From Labilithrix sp. (GTDB lineage: Bacteria > Myxococcota > Polyangia > Polyangiales > Polyangiaceae), in contig JAQBQL010000058.1 of NCBI GenBank assembly GCA_028287035.1, forward strand, positions 1 to 17,378: DNA of 17,378 bases, read 5' to 3'. The translations under genes were made by a program, and so were the position numbers. How positions within the stretch are numbered: the stretch's first letter is position 1; the number at the start of each line of letters is the position of its first letter. Shown here one piece after another: positions 1 to 7,079 of this stretch. The notes under the pieces are model-generated. The model was given only the letters and a program-made list of their open reading frames with translations, was not told where the DNA came from and did no database searches.

Positions 1-1280
1 ACCTTGTTCTGGCGAGCGAAGTCGGCGACCTCGCGGTAGCTGCGGGTCATCGCCTTCTCGAGCTTCGCGTCGACCTCTTCTTCGGTCCAGCTCTCGGAGC
101 GCTTGTTCTGGACCCACTCGTAGTAGCTGACGGTGACGCCGCCCGAGTTGGCGAGGACGTCGGGGAGGATGTCGGTGCCGCGGTCGAGCAGGATCTTCTC
201 GCCGACCGGGTTGCACGGGCCGTTGGCGCCCTCGACGACGAGCTTGCAGTCGAGCCACTTGGCCTCGGACTCGCCGACCTGGTTCTCGAGCGCGCAGGGC
301 GCGAAGATGTCGACCTTCTGGCGGAAGAACTCCTCGCGGGTGACAGCCTTGCCGCCCGGGTAGCCCGCGATCGAGCCGTGGCTCTCGACCCAGTCCTGGA
401 GCTTGTGCGCGTTGAAGCCCTCGGGGTTGATCATGTAGCCCGAGTGATCGCCGACGGCCGTGGTGGAGACGCCGAGACGCGAGAGGATGACCGCGAGGTG
501 CGAGCCGACGTTGCCGAAGCCCTGGACCGACATCGTCGAGCCCTCGAGATCGAAGCCCGTCTCCTTCGCCCACTCGACGACGCAGAAGACCGCGCCCTGG
601 CCGGTGGCCTTCGCGCGGCCCAGCGTCCCGCCGCTCGCGACGGGCTTGCCGGTGACGACGCCCTTGACGCTCTGCTTGTTCGCGGCGCCGACCATGTTCG
701 AATACGTGTCCATCATCCACGCCATCGTCTGGCTGTTCGTGCCGACGTCCGGCGCGGGGATGTCGTACTCGGGCCCGATGTTCTCGCCGAGCGCGGGCGT
801 GAAGCGGCGCGTGATGCGCTGCAGCTCCGCCTTCGAGACCGAGTGCGGGTCGAACTTGATGCCGCCCTTGCCGCCGCCGAACGGGATGCGCATGAGCGCG
901 CACTTCCACGTCATCATCGCGGCGAGCGCCTTCACGTCGTCGAGCGTGACCGACGGGTGGTACCGCATGCCGCCCTTGAAGGGTCCGAGCAGGTTGTTGT
1001 GCTGGACGCGGTAGCCCTTGAAGAGCCGGACCTCGCCGTTGTCCATCTTCACCGGGAAGTTGATGATCAGCTCGTTCTTCGGCTGGCTCAGGATCGTGTG
1101 AACGAACTCCTGCAGTTCGACCGTGTGCGACGCGCGCTCCAGGTAGTCCTGCACCACCTTGAAGAAGTCGTACTCCTTCACGATGATGCTGCGGGACGAG
1201 CCGGAGGCCGGCGGGACGCTCGGCTGCGCGGCGGGGGCTCCACGGAGAGTGCTCTCGGAGGGGGAATCGGCGGGTGTCAT
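1..1280 (-). CDS. gdhA: Glu/Leu/Phe/Val dehydrogenase family, glutamate dehydrogenase (3' end cut by window edge)
   Basis: Glutamate dehydrogenase, interconverting glutamate and 2-oxoglutarate plus ammonia in the cytoplasm. About 426 residues are visible; the C-terminus lies beyond the left edge. The ATG at 1280 opens a Ser/Pro/Ala-rich tail of about 32 residues before the family fold begins near KEYDFFKVV. Substrate and catalytic residues are present: K102 in PFKGGMRYHP, K126 in MTWKCALMR, K138 in FGGGKGG and D178 in APDVGTN. Their spacing (24, 12, 40) equals that of K89, K113, K125 and D165 in the Clostridium symbiosum enzyme. A Rossmann motif, GFGNVG, sits at 254-259. NAD versus NADP preference cannot be read safely. 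The gene lies 137 nt downstream of cdsA on the same strand and so probably has its own promoter. The start is moderately supported: AAAGGG lies only 3 nt before the ATG. Confidence 0.96.
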   Translation of the reverse strand, partial: MTPADSPSESTLRGAPAAQPSVPPASGSSRSIIVKEYDFFKVVQDYLERASHTVELQEFVHTILSQPKNELIINFPVKMDNGEVRLFKGYRVQHNNLLGPFKGGMRYHPSVTLDDVKALAAMMTWKCALMRIPFGGGKGGIKFDPHSVSKAELQRITRRFTPALGENIGPEYDIPAPDVGTNSQTMAWMMDTYSNMVGAANKQSVKGVVTGKPVASGGTLGRAKATGQGAVFCVVEWAKETGFDLEGSTMSVQGFGNVGSHLAVILSRLGVSTTAVGDHSGYMINPEGFNAHKLQDWVESHGSIAGYPGGKAVTREEFFRQKVDIFAPCALENQVGESEAKWLDCKLVVEGANGPCNPVGEKILLDRGTDILPDVLANSGGVTVSYYEWVQNKRSESWTEEEVDAKLEKAMTRSYREVADFARQNK

Positions 1281-1417
1281 CGGCCCTTTCACTAGCTCAT
1301 TTGGGGCGATGGCGCGCGCCGTTCAAACGCGAAACTCGCCGCTGCATCGCGTCGTTACGAGCCGTTCACGAGCGCGTCAAAGCGTAGCGCCGTGCGCACC
1401 GGCTCGCCCGGCGTGCC

Positions 1418-2275
1418 TCACGGATGAGTGACGGGAGAAAGAAACCACAACGCGTAGAGGTAGGTCACGGCGCTCGTCACGAGGAGCGCGTCGACGCGAT
1501 CGAGAATGCCACCGTGGCCGGGCACGATCGCGCCGGAGTCCTTCACGCCCGTGGAGCGCTTCAGCAAGGACTCCCCGAGATCGCCGGCCTGCCCGAGGGC
1601 GCCCGCGACGAGCGCGAGCGGCACGCCGTGCGCGAGCGACAGCGAGGGCAGGAACCAGAAGTGCGCGAGCACGCTCCCGAGCACGCTCCCCGCGAGGCCG
1701 CCCAGGGATCCTTCGACCGTCTTCTTCGGGGACACCGCCTCGTAGAGCTTGTGCTTGCCGAGGAACCGGCCCGCGAAGTACCCGCCCGTGTCGCCGAACC
1801 ACGCGAACATGATCGTGAGCACCACGTACGCCGGGCCGTCGGCGCCGAGGTCGCGGCGCAGCAGGGCGAGGAGCGTGAGCGGCACGCCGACGTAGAGCGG
1901 ACCGAAGCCCATCGTCGTCGCGCGGAGCGCCGCGCCCTTCATGTCGCCGGGCTGCACGAGCGTGAGGAGCGGACCGAGCAGCGGCACCGCGACGAGCACC
2001 GTCAGCAGGAGGCGACCGTCGGCGCCCGATGCCGTGCCGAAGAAGAGGACGAGCGAGACGATCGCCGTCATCACGACGCCGAGCACCTGGGAGAGCCGGG
2101 CTCCCGGGTGCGTCATGTTGAAGAGCTCCCACGCGCCGACGAGCGTCGCCGGCAAGACGAGGAGGTAGAAGCCCCACGGCGCGCCCTTGTAGAGGAGGGC
2201 GATGATGAGCGGCGCACCCACCGCGGCGGTGGCGATGCGGATCGCGAGGTTGGCGTTCGCCGAAGGGCCGCTCAC
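1418..2275 (-). CDS. cdsA: Phosphatidate cytidylyltransferase (CDP-diglyceride synthase)
   Basis: Integral inner-membrane enzyme making CDP-diacylglycerol from phosphatidic acid and CTP, the branch point to all phospholipids. It has 285 residues, usual for the family, with about eight hydrophobic helices. The family signature S-x-x-K-R-x4-K-D is seen as S237...K239-R240...K245-D246, followed by GHGGILDRVD (253-262), which holds metal-binding acidic residues. PKKTVEG at 183-189 is a second conserved stretch. The start is a GTG at 2275 with AAGG about 9 nt upstream on the minus strand; no in-frame ATG occurs before residue 54. It lies 34 nt downstream of uppS, a conserved pairing in bacteria, so the two are probably co-transcribed. 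The usual next genes (dxr, rseP) are absent and a glutamate dehydrogenase follows instead. Confidence 0.95.
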   Translation of the reverse strand: MSGPSANANLAIRIATAAVGAPLIIALLYKGAPWGFYLLVLPATLVGAWELFNMTHPGARLSQVLGVVMTAIVSLVLFFGTASGADGRLLLTVLVAVPLLGPLLTLVQPGDMKGAALRATTMGFGPLYVGVPLTLLALLRRDLGADGPAYVVLTIMFAWFGDTGGYFAGRFLGKHKLYEAVSPKKTVEGSLGGLAGSVLGSVLAHFWFLPSLSLAHGVPLALVAGALGQAGDLGESLLKRSTGVKDSGAIVPGHGGILDRVDALLVTSAVTYLYALWFLSPVTHP

Positions 2276-2309
2276 GCGTCAGGCCTTAGCACGACAGGTC
2301 CGTCCGGGC

Positions 2310-3104
2310 TCAGCCAACGAGTCGCAGCACCGGGGACGCGGGATCCGCGACCGGCTCGGCGGGCTTGCCGACGAGCCCGAAGCGACGCTCCCGCGCCTGG
2401 TAGCTCGCGACCGCCTCGTAGAGGTCGGCCTCGCCGAAGTCGGGCCAGAGGACGTCCGCGAAGTGCAGCTCGGCGTACGCGAGCCCGTAGAGGAGGAAGT
2501 TCGAGATGCGACGCTCGCCGCCGGTGCGGATGACGAGGTCGGGATCGCCGACGCGAAGGCTCGGCATGCGGCCGTGGAGCGCCTCGGCGGTCACGTCCTC
2601 GGGGCGAAGGCGGCCGCTCGCCACCTCGGCGGCGAGCTCCTGGGCGGCGGTCGCGATCTCCTCGCGCCCGCCGTAGCTGAGGGCGAGGGTCAGGGTCATC
2701 TCGGCGCGCGTCTCGCTGTCGGCGCGCAGCGGATCGAGGACGGCGCGGACGAGGCCGGGGAGCCGACCGAGGTTGCCGACGGCGTTCAGGCGGATGCCGT
2801 TGTCGAGGAGCTCGTCACGCTCCGACAGCAGGAAATCCCGGAGGAGGAGCATCAGGGAGTCGACCTCCTCCTCGGGGCGCGCCCAGTTCTGCTCGCTGAA
2901 CGCGTACAGGGTGAGGGCCTTCAGGCCGAGCCGGCGGGCGGCGCGGACGATGCGGCGGACGGCGCGCGAGCCCTCGCGGTGGCCCTCGACCCGGGCATCG
3001 CCGCGGAGCTGAGCCCAGCGTCCGTTCCCATCCATGATGATGCCGACGTGAGAAGGAAGATTGCGCGCTTCGACGAACGGCATTTTGCGGGCGATCGGTA
3101 CCAT
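2310..3104 (-). CDS. uppS: Isoprenyl transferase (undecaprenyl diphosphate synthase family)
   Basis: Cytoplasmic cis-prenyltransferase that extends farnesyl diphosphate with isopentenyl diphosphate to the C55 lipid carrier for peptidoglycan and other envelope glycans. It has 264 residues. All hallmark residues occur at E. coli UppS numbering minus one: D25 (catalytic Mg site, in IMDGNGRWA), N27, R29, H42, F69, W74, R76, R193, R199, S201 and E212. Such complete conservation argues for a functional enzyme; chain length cannot be told from sequence. The ATG at 3104 is preferred because AAAGGG lies 7 nt upstream, whereas the internal ATG at 3083 has no such site. It is first in the uppS-cdsA unit and divergent from the Kal-Kce gene. 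Confidence 0.96.
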   Translation of the reverse strand: MVPIARKMPFVEARNLPSHVGIIMDGNGRWAQLRGDARVEGHREGSRAVRRIVRAARRLGLKALTLYAFSEQNWARPEEEVDSLMLLLRDFLLSERDELLDNGIRLNAVGNLGRLPGLVRAVLDPLRADSETRAEMTLTLALSYGGREEIATAAQELAAEVASGRLRPEDVTAEALHGRMPSLRVGDPDLVIRTGGERRISNFLLYGLAYAELHFADVLWPDFGEADLYEAVASYQARERRFGLVGKPAEPVADPASPVLRLVG

Positions 3105-3273
3105 TGTCAGACCCTTTCGGCAACGCTCGCTCAGCGGGGTGCGTCACGTGTCCCCCGACTGCGGCGGGCGCTGCCTCCTCGTAACGGCCAGGACGGGCCC
3201 TCCCGTGCGCCGCTCACCTGCTTCCCGCGACCGCTCGCACCGCAGGGCGGCGGGGGCATGGTACGAAAGACGG
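3105..3273. promoter_or_regulatory. Divergent intergenic region between uppS and kal-kce
   Basis: 169 nt separate the start codons of two divergent transcription units, so promoters for both should lie here or just inside the genes. I see AAAGGG before the uppS start. No convincing -35/-10 pair, operator palindrome or riboswitch can be read by eye; the region is G+C-rich and otherwise featureless. Confidence 0.4.
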
Positions 3274-4614
3274 ATGATCGGCACGAAGGTCACGGTCCGC
3301 CTCCGCATGAGCGCGCACGACGCCCACTACGCCGGCGAGCTCGTCGACGGCGCTCGCATGCTCGCCCTCTTCGGTGACGTCGCGACGGAGCTCCTCATCC
3401 GCCTCGATGGCGACGAGGGCCTCTTCCGGGCCTACGAGAACGTGGAGTTCCTCGCGCCGGTCTTCGCGGGCGACTTCATCGAGGCGACCGGCGAGCTCGT
3501 GAAGCTCGGGAACACGAGCCGCCAGATCCGGTTCGAGGCGCGCAAGGTCATCTCCAACATCCGGGCACACGGCCTCGCGCCGAGCGCCGCCGACGTCCTC
3601 TCCGAGCCGGTCGTGGTCTGCCGCGCCGTCGGCACGTGCGTCACGCCGAAGGAGATGCAGCGGCACGCGAAGGGGCTCTACCTCGCCGCGCTACCGATGC
3701 ACGCGCCGGGCGTTCCCGGCCCCGTGGTCACTCCGCCGTCCTCCAGCGGCGGCGGCCCGCGGACGCTGCCCACGCTCGAGAAGCACGAGCCCGAGGTCGT
3801 GCTCACCGCCGCGATCGTCGGCGCCGAGCTGACGCGCGAGCAGACGAAGTACCTGCCGATCACCGCCCAGGAGGTCGCCGACGAGGCGGCGCGCTGCCGT
3901 GAGGCGGGCGCGGCGGTCATCCACCTCCACGTCCGCAACGAGGACGGCACGAACACGCAGTCGAAGGACCGTTACGCCGAGATCATCGAGCGCGTGCGGC
4001 AGAAGACCGACTGCATCATCCAGGTCACGACGGGCGGCGCGGTCGGCATGTCGATCGACGAGCGCGTCGGTCCCCTCGCCTGCAATCCCGAGATGGGCAC
4101 GCTCAACTGCGGCTCGCTCAACTTCGGCGACGACGTCTTCGTGAACACGCGCCCGCAGATCCGGGACATCGCGAGGCGCCTCGCCGCCGCGCGCACCGTC
4201 GCCGAGCTCGAGTGCTACGAGGTCGGCCACATCGAGGAGGCGCTCGGCCTCGCCGAGAAGGGCGAGATCTGGGGACCGCTCCACTTCCAGTTCGTGCTCG
4301 GCGTGCCCGGCGGGCTCGGCGCGCGCGAGGCGAACGTGCGCTTCATGGCCTCCCTCGTGCCGCCGACCGCCTCGTGGGCGGTCGCCGCGGTGGGGCGGTC
4401 CCAGCAGCCGATGACCGAGCTCGCGATGCGCCTCGGCGGCCACGCGCGCGTCGGGCTCGAGGACAACATCTACCTGACGAAGGGTGTGCTCTCCGAGGGC
4501 AGCGCGCCGCTCGTCGCCCGCGCCGCCCAGTACGCGCGCAGCATCGGGCGCACGCCGGTCGAGCCGGCACGCGCCCGCGAGCTCCTGCTGACCGTGCCCG
4601 CCGCACGCGTGTGA
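3274..4614 (+). CDS. kal-kce: Fused 3-aminobutyryl-CoA ammonia-lyase (Kal) and 3-keto-5-aminohexanoate cleavage enzyme (Kce/BKACE)
   Basis: A 446-residue fusion of two enzymes of bacterial lysine fermentation. Residues 1-130 form a hotdog Kal domain, with the family stretch [20 protein letters not shown] (11-30) and then [10 protein letters not shown]; Kal removes ammonia from L-3-aminobutyryl-CoA to give crotonyl-CoA. A Pro/Ser/Gly-rich linker spans about 143-168. Residues 172-446 form a BKACE domain; Kce converts 3-keto-5-aminohexanoate and acetyl-CoA to 3-aminobutyryl-CoA and acetoacetate. Zn ligands are H217 and H219 (HLHVR) and E396 (GLEDNIY); QVTTGGAVG (250-258) and QFVLGVPGG (339-347) are also present. 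The Kce product is the Kal substrate. The ATG at 3274 begins exactly where Kal homology begins; the open frame upstream lacks any domain. trpE follows after 7 nt. BKACE members vary in substrate, but the Kal partner favours true Kce activity. The domain calls are firm; substrates are inferred. Confidence 0.93.
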   Translation: MIGTKVTVRLRMSAHDAHYAGELVDGARMLALFGDVATELLIRLDGDEGLFRAYENVEFLAPVFAGDFIEATGELVKLGNTSRQIRFEARKVISNIRAHGLAPSAADVLSEPVVVCRAVGTCVTPKEMQRHAKGLYLAALPMHAPGVPGPVVTPPSSSGGGPRTLPTLEKHEPEVVLTAAIVGAELTREQTKYLPITAQEVADEAARCREAGAAVIHLHVRNEDGTNTQSKDRYAEIIERVRQKTDCIIQVTTGGAVGMSIDERVGPLACNPEMGTLNCGSLNFGDDVFVNTRPQIRDIARRLAAARTVAELECYEVGHIEEALGLAEKGEIWGPLHFQFVLGVPGGLGAREANVRFMASLVPPTASWAVAAVGRSQQPMTELAMRLGGHARVGLEDNIYLTKGVLSEGSAPLVARAAQYARSIGRTPVEPARARELLLTVPAARV

Positions 4615-4621
4615 CGGGGTC

Positions 4622-6130
4622 ATGATCGCGACCCGCACCCTCGTCGCCGACGGCCTGACGCCGGTGCGCGCCTACGCGGCGCTCCGCGAGGCCGATCCGG
4701 ACGGCGCCTCGTTCCTCCTCGAGAGCGTCGTGGGCGGCGAGCGGTGGGGCCGCTTCTCGATCCTCGGCTACCGGCCCTGGTACGAGGCCATCCTCGATCG
4801 CACCGGCTGGAAGCTGCGGCCCGGCTCGGGGGCGCGACCCGGCTCGCTGCCGCCCGAGATCATCATGCCCCCGAGCATGAACGAGACGCTGACGCTCGAG
4901 GCGGCGCAGGACGCGCTCCGCGCCATCGAGCCCCTCTTCCGGCCGCTCGGCGGGGCGGCCGGCGAGGCGCTCCGCAAGGAGAGCCAGGCGGCGCGGTTCG
5001 CGGCGGCGCACGTCGGGTACCTCGCGTGGGACGTCGTCCACCTCATCGAGAAGGTGCCGCCCGGCGATCAGGCGACGTGGGACAAGCACTTCCTGCCGCT
5101 GGCGCGTTTCCTCGGCGGAGCGACGGTCGTCGTGTTCGACGCGCTCGCGCAGACCGTCACGGTCGCCGCGCTGGACGACGAGGCCATCGATCGCGCGCTC
5201 GCCGACCTCCAGCGCACCCCGGCCCTGACCCCGCTCACGCCGCCCGACCGCACCAGGATCCCGGCGAACGTCACCACCGACGTTCCCGATGACGTGTTCG
5301 AGGGCAACGTGCGCCGCGCGCAGGAGTACATCGCCGCCGGCGACGCGTTCCAGGTGGTGCTCGCGCGGACGTTCTCGGTGCCCCGCGAGGGCCGCGACGC
5401 GTTCGACGTCTACCGCGCGATGCGGCTGCTCAACCCGTCGCCGTACAGGTACTTCCTCGATCTGCCGCCCGCGCCCGGCGAGACGCACCGCACGCGCATC
5501 GCCGGCGCGAGCCCCGAGACGATGGTGCGCCTCGAGGACGGCACGATGACGGTGCGGCCGCTCGCCGGCACGCGGCGGCGCGGCAAGACGCCCGAGGAGG
5601 ACCTCGCGCTCGAGAAGGAGCTGCTCGCGGATCCGAAGGAGCGCGCCGAGCACGTGATGCTCATCGATCTCGGGCGGAACGACGTCGGTCGCGTCGCCAC
5701 CATCGGCACCGTCGACCTCGTGCGGCGCATGGAGATCGAGCGCTACTCGCACGTCATGCACATCGTCAGCGAGGTGAAGGGCAAGGTCGCGCCCGGCACG
5801 CCGCCGCTCGAGGTGCTACGCGCGGCCTTCCCGGCCGGCACGCTCAGCGGCGCCCCGAAGGTCCGCGCGATGCAGATCATCCGCGAGCTCGAGGCACGCC
5901 CGCGCGGCATCTACGGCGGGGCGATCGGCTACGTGGCGACGGCGAACGATCTCGACTTCGCCATCGCCATCCGCACGATGGTCGAGAAGGGTGACGTCTT
6001 CGAGGTCACGGCAGGCGCGGGCGTCGTCGAGGCGAGCGACCCGCGCGCCGAGGCCGAGGAGACGCGCACGAAGGCGCGCGCCGTCCTCTGCGCGATCGAG
6101 GCGGCGCCCCGTCAGCCCGCGTTGAAGTAG
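4622..6130 (+). CDS. trpE: Anthranilate synthase component I
   Basis: Chorismate-using enzyme for the first committed step of tryptophan synthesis, cytoplasmic, normally paired with a glutamine amidotransferase subunit (TrpG) that supplies ammonia. It has 502 residues, full length. The N-terminal regulatory domain carries LLES (32-35), the element involved in tryptophan feedback in this family. The catalytic domain shows IAGASPETMV (293-302), PLAGTRRRG (313-321), LIDLGRNDVGRV (347-358), MHIVSEV with H380, FPAGTLSGAPK (403-413) and ITAG-type ending VTAGAGVVEASDP (462-474). These fit TrpE better than PabB. The ATG at 4622 is 7 nt after the kal-kce stop, implying one transcript, although no pathway link between the two is known. 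No trpG lies in the window. Its last 19 nt overlap the end of the opposite gene at 6112. Confidence 0.94.
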   Translation: MIATRTLVADGLTPVRAYAALREADPDGASFLLESVVGGERWGRFSILGYRPWYEAILDRTGWKLRPGSGARPGSLPPEIIMPPSMNETLTLEAAQDALRAIEPLFRPLGGAAGEALRKESQAARFAAAHVGYLAWDVVHLIEKVPPGDQATWDKHFLPLARFLGGATVVVFDALAQTVTVAALDDEAIDRALADLQRTPALTPLTPPDRTRIPANVTTDVPDDVFEGNVRRAQEYIAAGDAFQVVLARTFSVPREGRDAFDVYRAMRLLNPSPYRYFLDLPPAPGETHRTRIAGASPETMVRLEDGTMTVRPLAGTRRRGKTPEEDLALEKELLADPKERAEHVMLIDLGRNDVGRVATIGTVDLVRRMEIERYSHVMHIVSEVKGKVAPGTPPLEVLRAAFPAGTLSGAPKVRAMQIIRELEARPRGIYGGAIGYVATANDLDFAIAIRTMVEKGDVFEVTAGAGVVEASDPRAEAEETRTKARAVLCAIEAAPRQPALK

Positions 6131-6507
6131 GCCTTCACCGAGCTGTCGGTGAGGACGCGGTACGATTTGCCGTTCATCCACACGCCGATCGTCACGAGGC
6201 CCGCCGCGAAGAGCGTGCTCAGCGAGAAGCTGTGGAAGAGCGAGACGCCCATGCGCGCCACGCTGATGCTGCCGAAGAGACACGCGACGGCGCTGCCGAT
6301 GACGAGCACCAGGCGCCAGAGCGACGACCGGTTCTTCAGGCGATTGCCGATGAACCAGGTGACGAGGAACGAGAGGAACAGCCCGCCCGCCGTCGAGAAC
6401 AGGGACCACAGCCCGAGGCCGTTCTCCCACAGGCTGACCGCTGCCCCGAAGAGCGCGTAGCCGTACCAGCTGTTGATGAGCCCTTCGATCTTCTGGGTGG
6501 CCGTCAT
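6112..6507 (-). CDS. Small multi-pass membrane protein, unknown function
   Basis: A 131-residue protein I cannot assign to a family. It has about four hydrophobic segments, near residues 14-33, 34-53, 66-84 and 90-109, with arginine/lysine between the second and third (RLKNRSS), consistent with an inner-membrane four-helix protein. Both ends are short and polar. The ATG at 6507 is chosen over an upstream in-frame ATG at 6555 because AAGGAG (6514-6519, complement) lies 6 nt before it; the upstream alternative would add an Arg-rich tail. The stop at 6112 lies inside the last codons of trpE, so the two convergent genes share 19 nt. It is 140 nt downstream of the coiled-coil gene on the same strand. 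Confidence 0.8.
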   Translation of the reverse strand: MTATQKIEGLINSWYGYALFGAAVSLWENGLGLWSLFSTAGGLFLSFLVTWFIGNRLKNRSSLWRLVLVIGSAVACLFGSISVARMGVSLFHSFSLSTLFAAGLVTIGVWMNGKSYRVLTDSSVKAYFNAG

Positions 6508-6513
6508 CTCGTT

Positions 6514-6519
6514 CTCCTT
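6514..6519 (-). promoter_or_regulatory. Shine-Dalgarno site fixing the start of the small membrane protein
   Basis: AAGGAG on the minus strand, 6 nt before the ATG at 6507. It is one of the strongest ribosome binding sites in the window and rules in favour of the shorter start. Confidence 0.75.
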
Positions 6520-6647
6520 CGTGGTCCGCCGTGGTGGCCTGCGAGCGCGCCCCAAGGGTAGCCGCTAGTACGGACTCCGCACGTTGATCATTCCCGGCCC
6601 TGCGGTCGAGGTCCGTTCGACGTCCGGCGGTCGATTTCGGTCTACCC

Positions 6648-7040
6648 TCATTTGCCCTGGATCTTGCGCTTCAGGGCGGCGAGCTCCTCGTCGACCTCGC
6701 GCTCGGTCCTCGCCTCGGCGGCCTTCCGCTCGCGGGCGTCGGCCTTGTCCTTCCGGGCCGCGCCTTCGCGGGCCGCCTCCTCCGCCTTCAGCTTCGCGAA
6801 CGGGTCGCCCGCGACGGGGGGAGCGTCCGGGGCAGCCTCCGGCCCGAACAGCGCTTCGCCGAGCTTCTTGCCCGCGAAGTCGAGGGTCCGGCCGGCGTTC
6901 TTCACCGCCGAGCGCGCCGCGGCCTTGCCGCCCTCGATGGCCATCTCGCTCGCCTTCTTGCTGGCGCGCCGCTTCGCCTCGGCCTCGAGCTCTTCCTTCT
7001 TCTGCGAGACCTTGTCGGCGAGCCCCTTCCAGAAACTCAT
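6648..7040 (-). CDS. Charged, coiled-coil-rich hypothetical protein
   Basis: A 130-residue protein of unknown function, with no signal peptide or membrane segment. It is dominated by Ala, Lys, Glu and Arg. Residues 1-65 are mostly predicted helix (FWKGLADKVSQKKEELEAEA), a Pro-rich break follows at about 66-80 (GPEAAPDAPPVAGDP), and 81-130 form a second long charged helix ending in KRKIQGK. Two helical arms with a hinge suggest a coiled-coil or membrane-surface-binding protein. The ATG at 7040 has only a poor ribosome site: AGGAG lies 15 nt upstream, so translation may depend on the histidine kinase gene that ends 39 nt before it. It may be the last member of that operon. Confidence 0.75.
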   Translation of the reverse strand: MSFWKGLADKVSQKKEELEAEAKRRASKKASEMAIEGGKAAARSAVKNAGRTLDFAGKKLGEALFGPEAAPDAPPVAGDPFAKLKAEEAAREGAARKDKADARERKAAEARTEREVDEELAALKRKIQGK

Positions 7041-7079
7041 GGAGGGAGGATACCGCTCCTTGCAGGACGGCGCCCTTCC

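Noticed and set aside
1352..1380. Promoter for glutamate dehydrogenase (TTGACG, 17 nt, TAACGA on the minus strand)
   Set aside because: The -10 matches only two consensus bases, so it cannot be distinguished from chance.
3061..3273. N-terminal extension of the Kal-Kce protein
   Set aside because: The upstream open frame gives a basic, domain-free sequence, while Kal homology begins right at the ATG at 3274.
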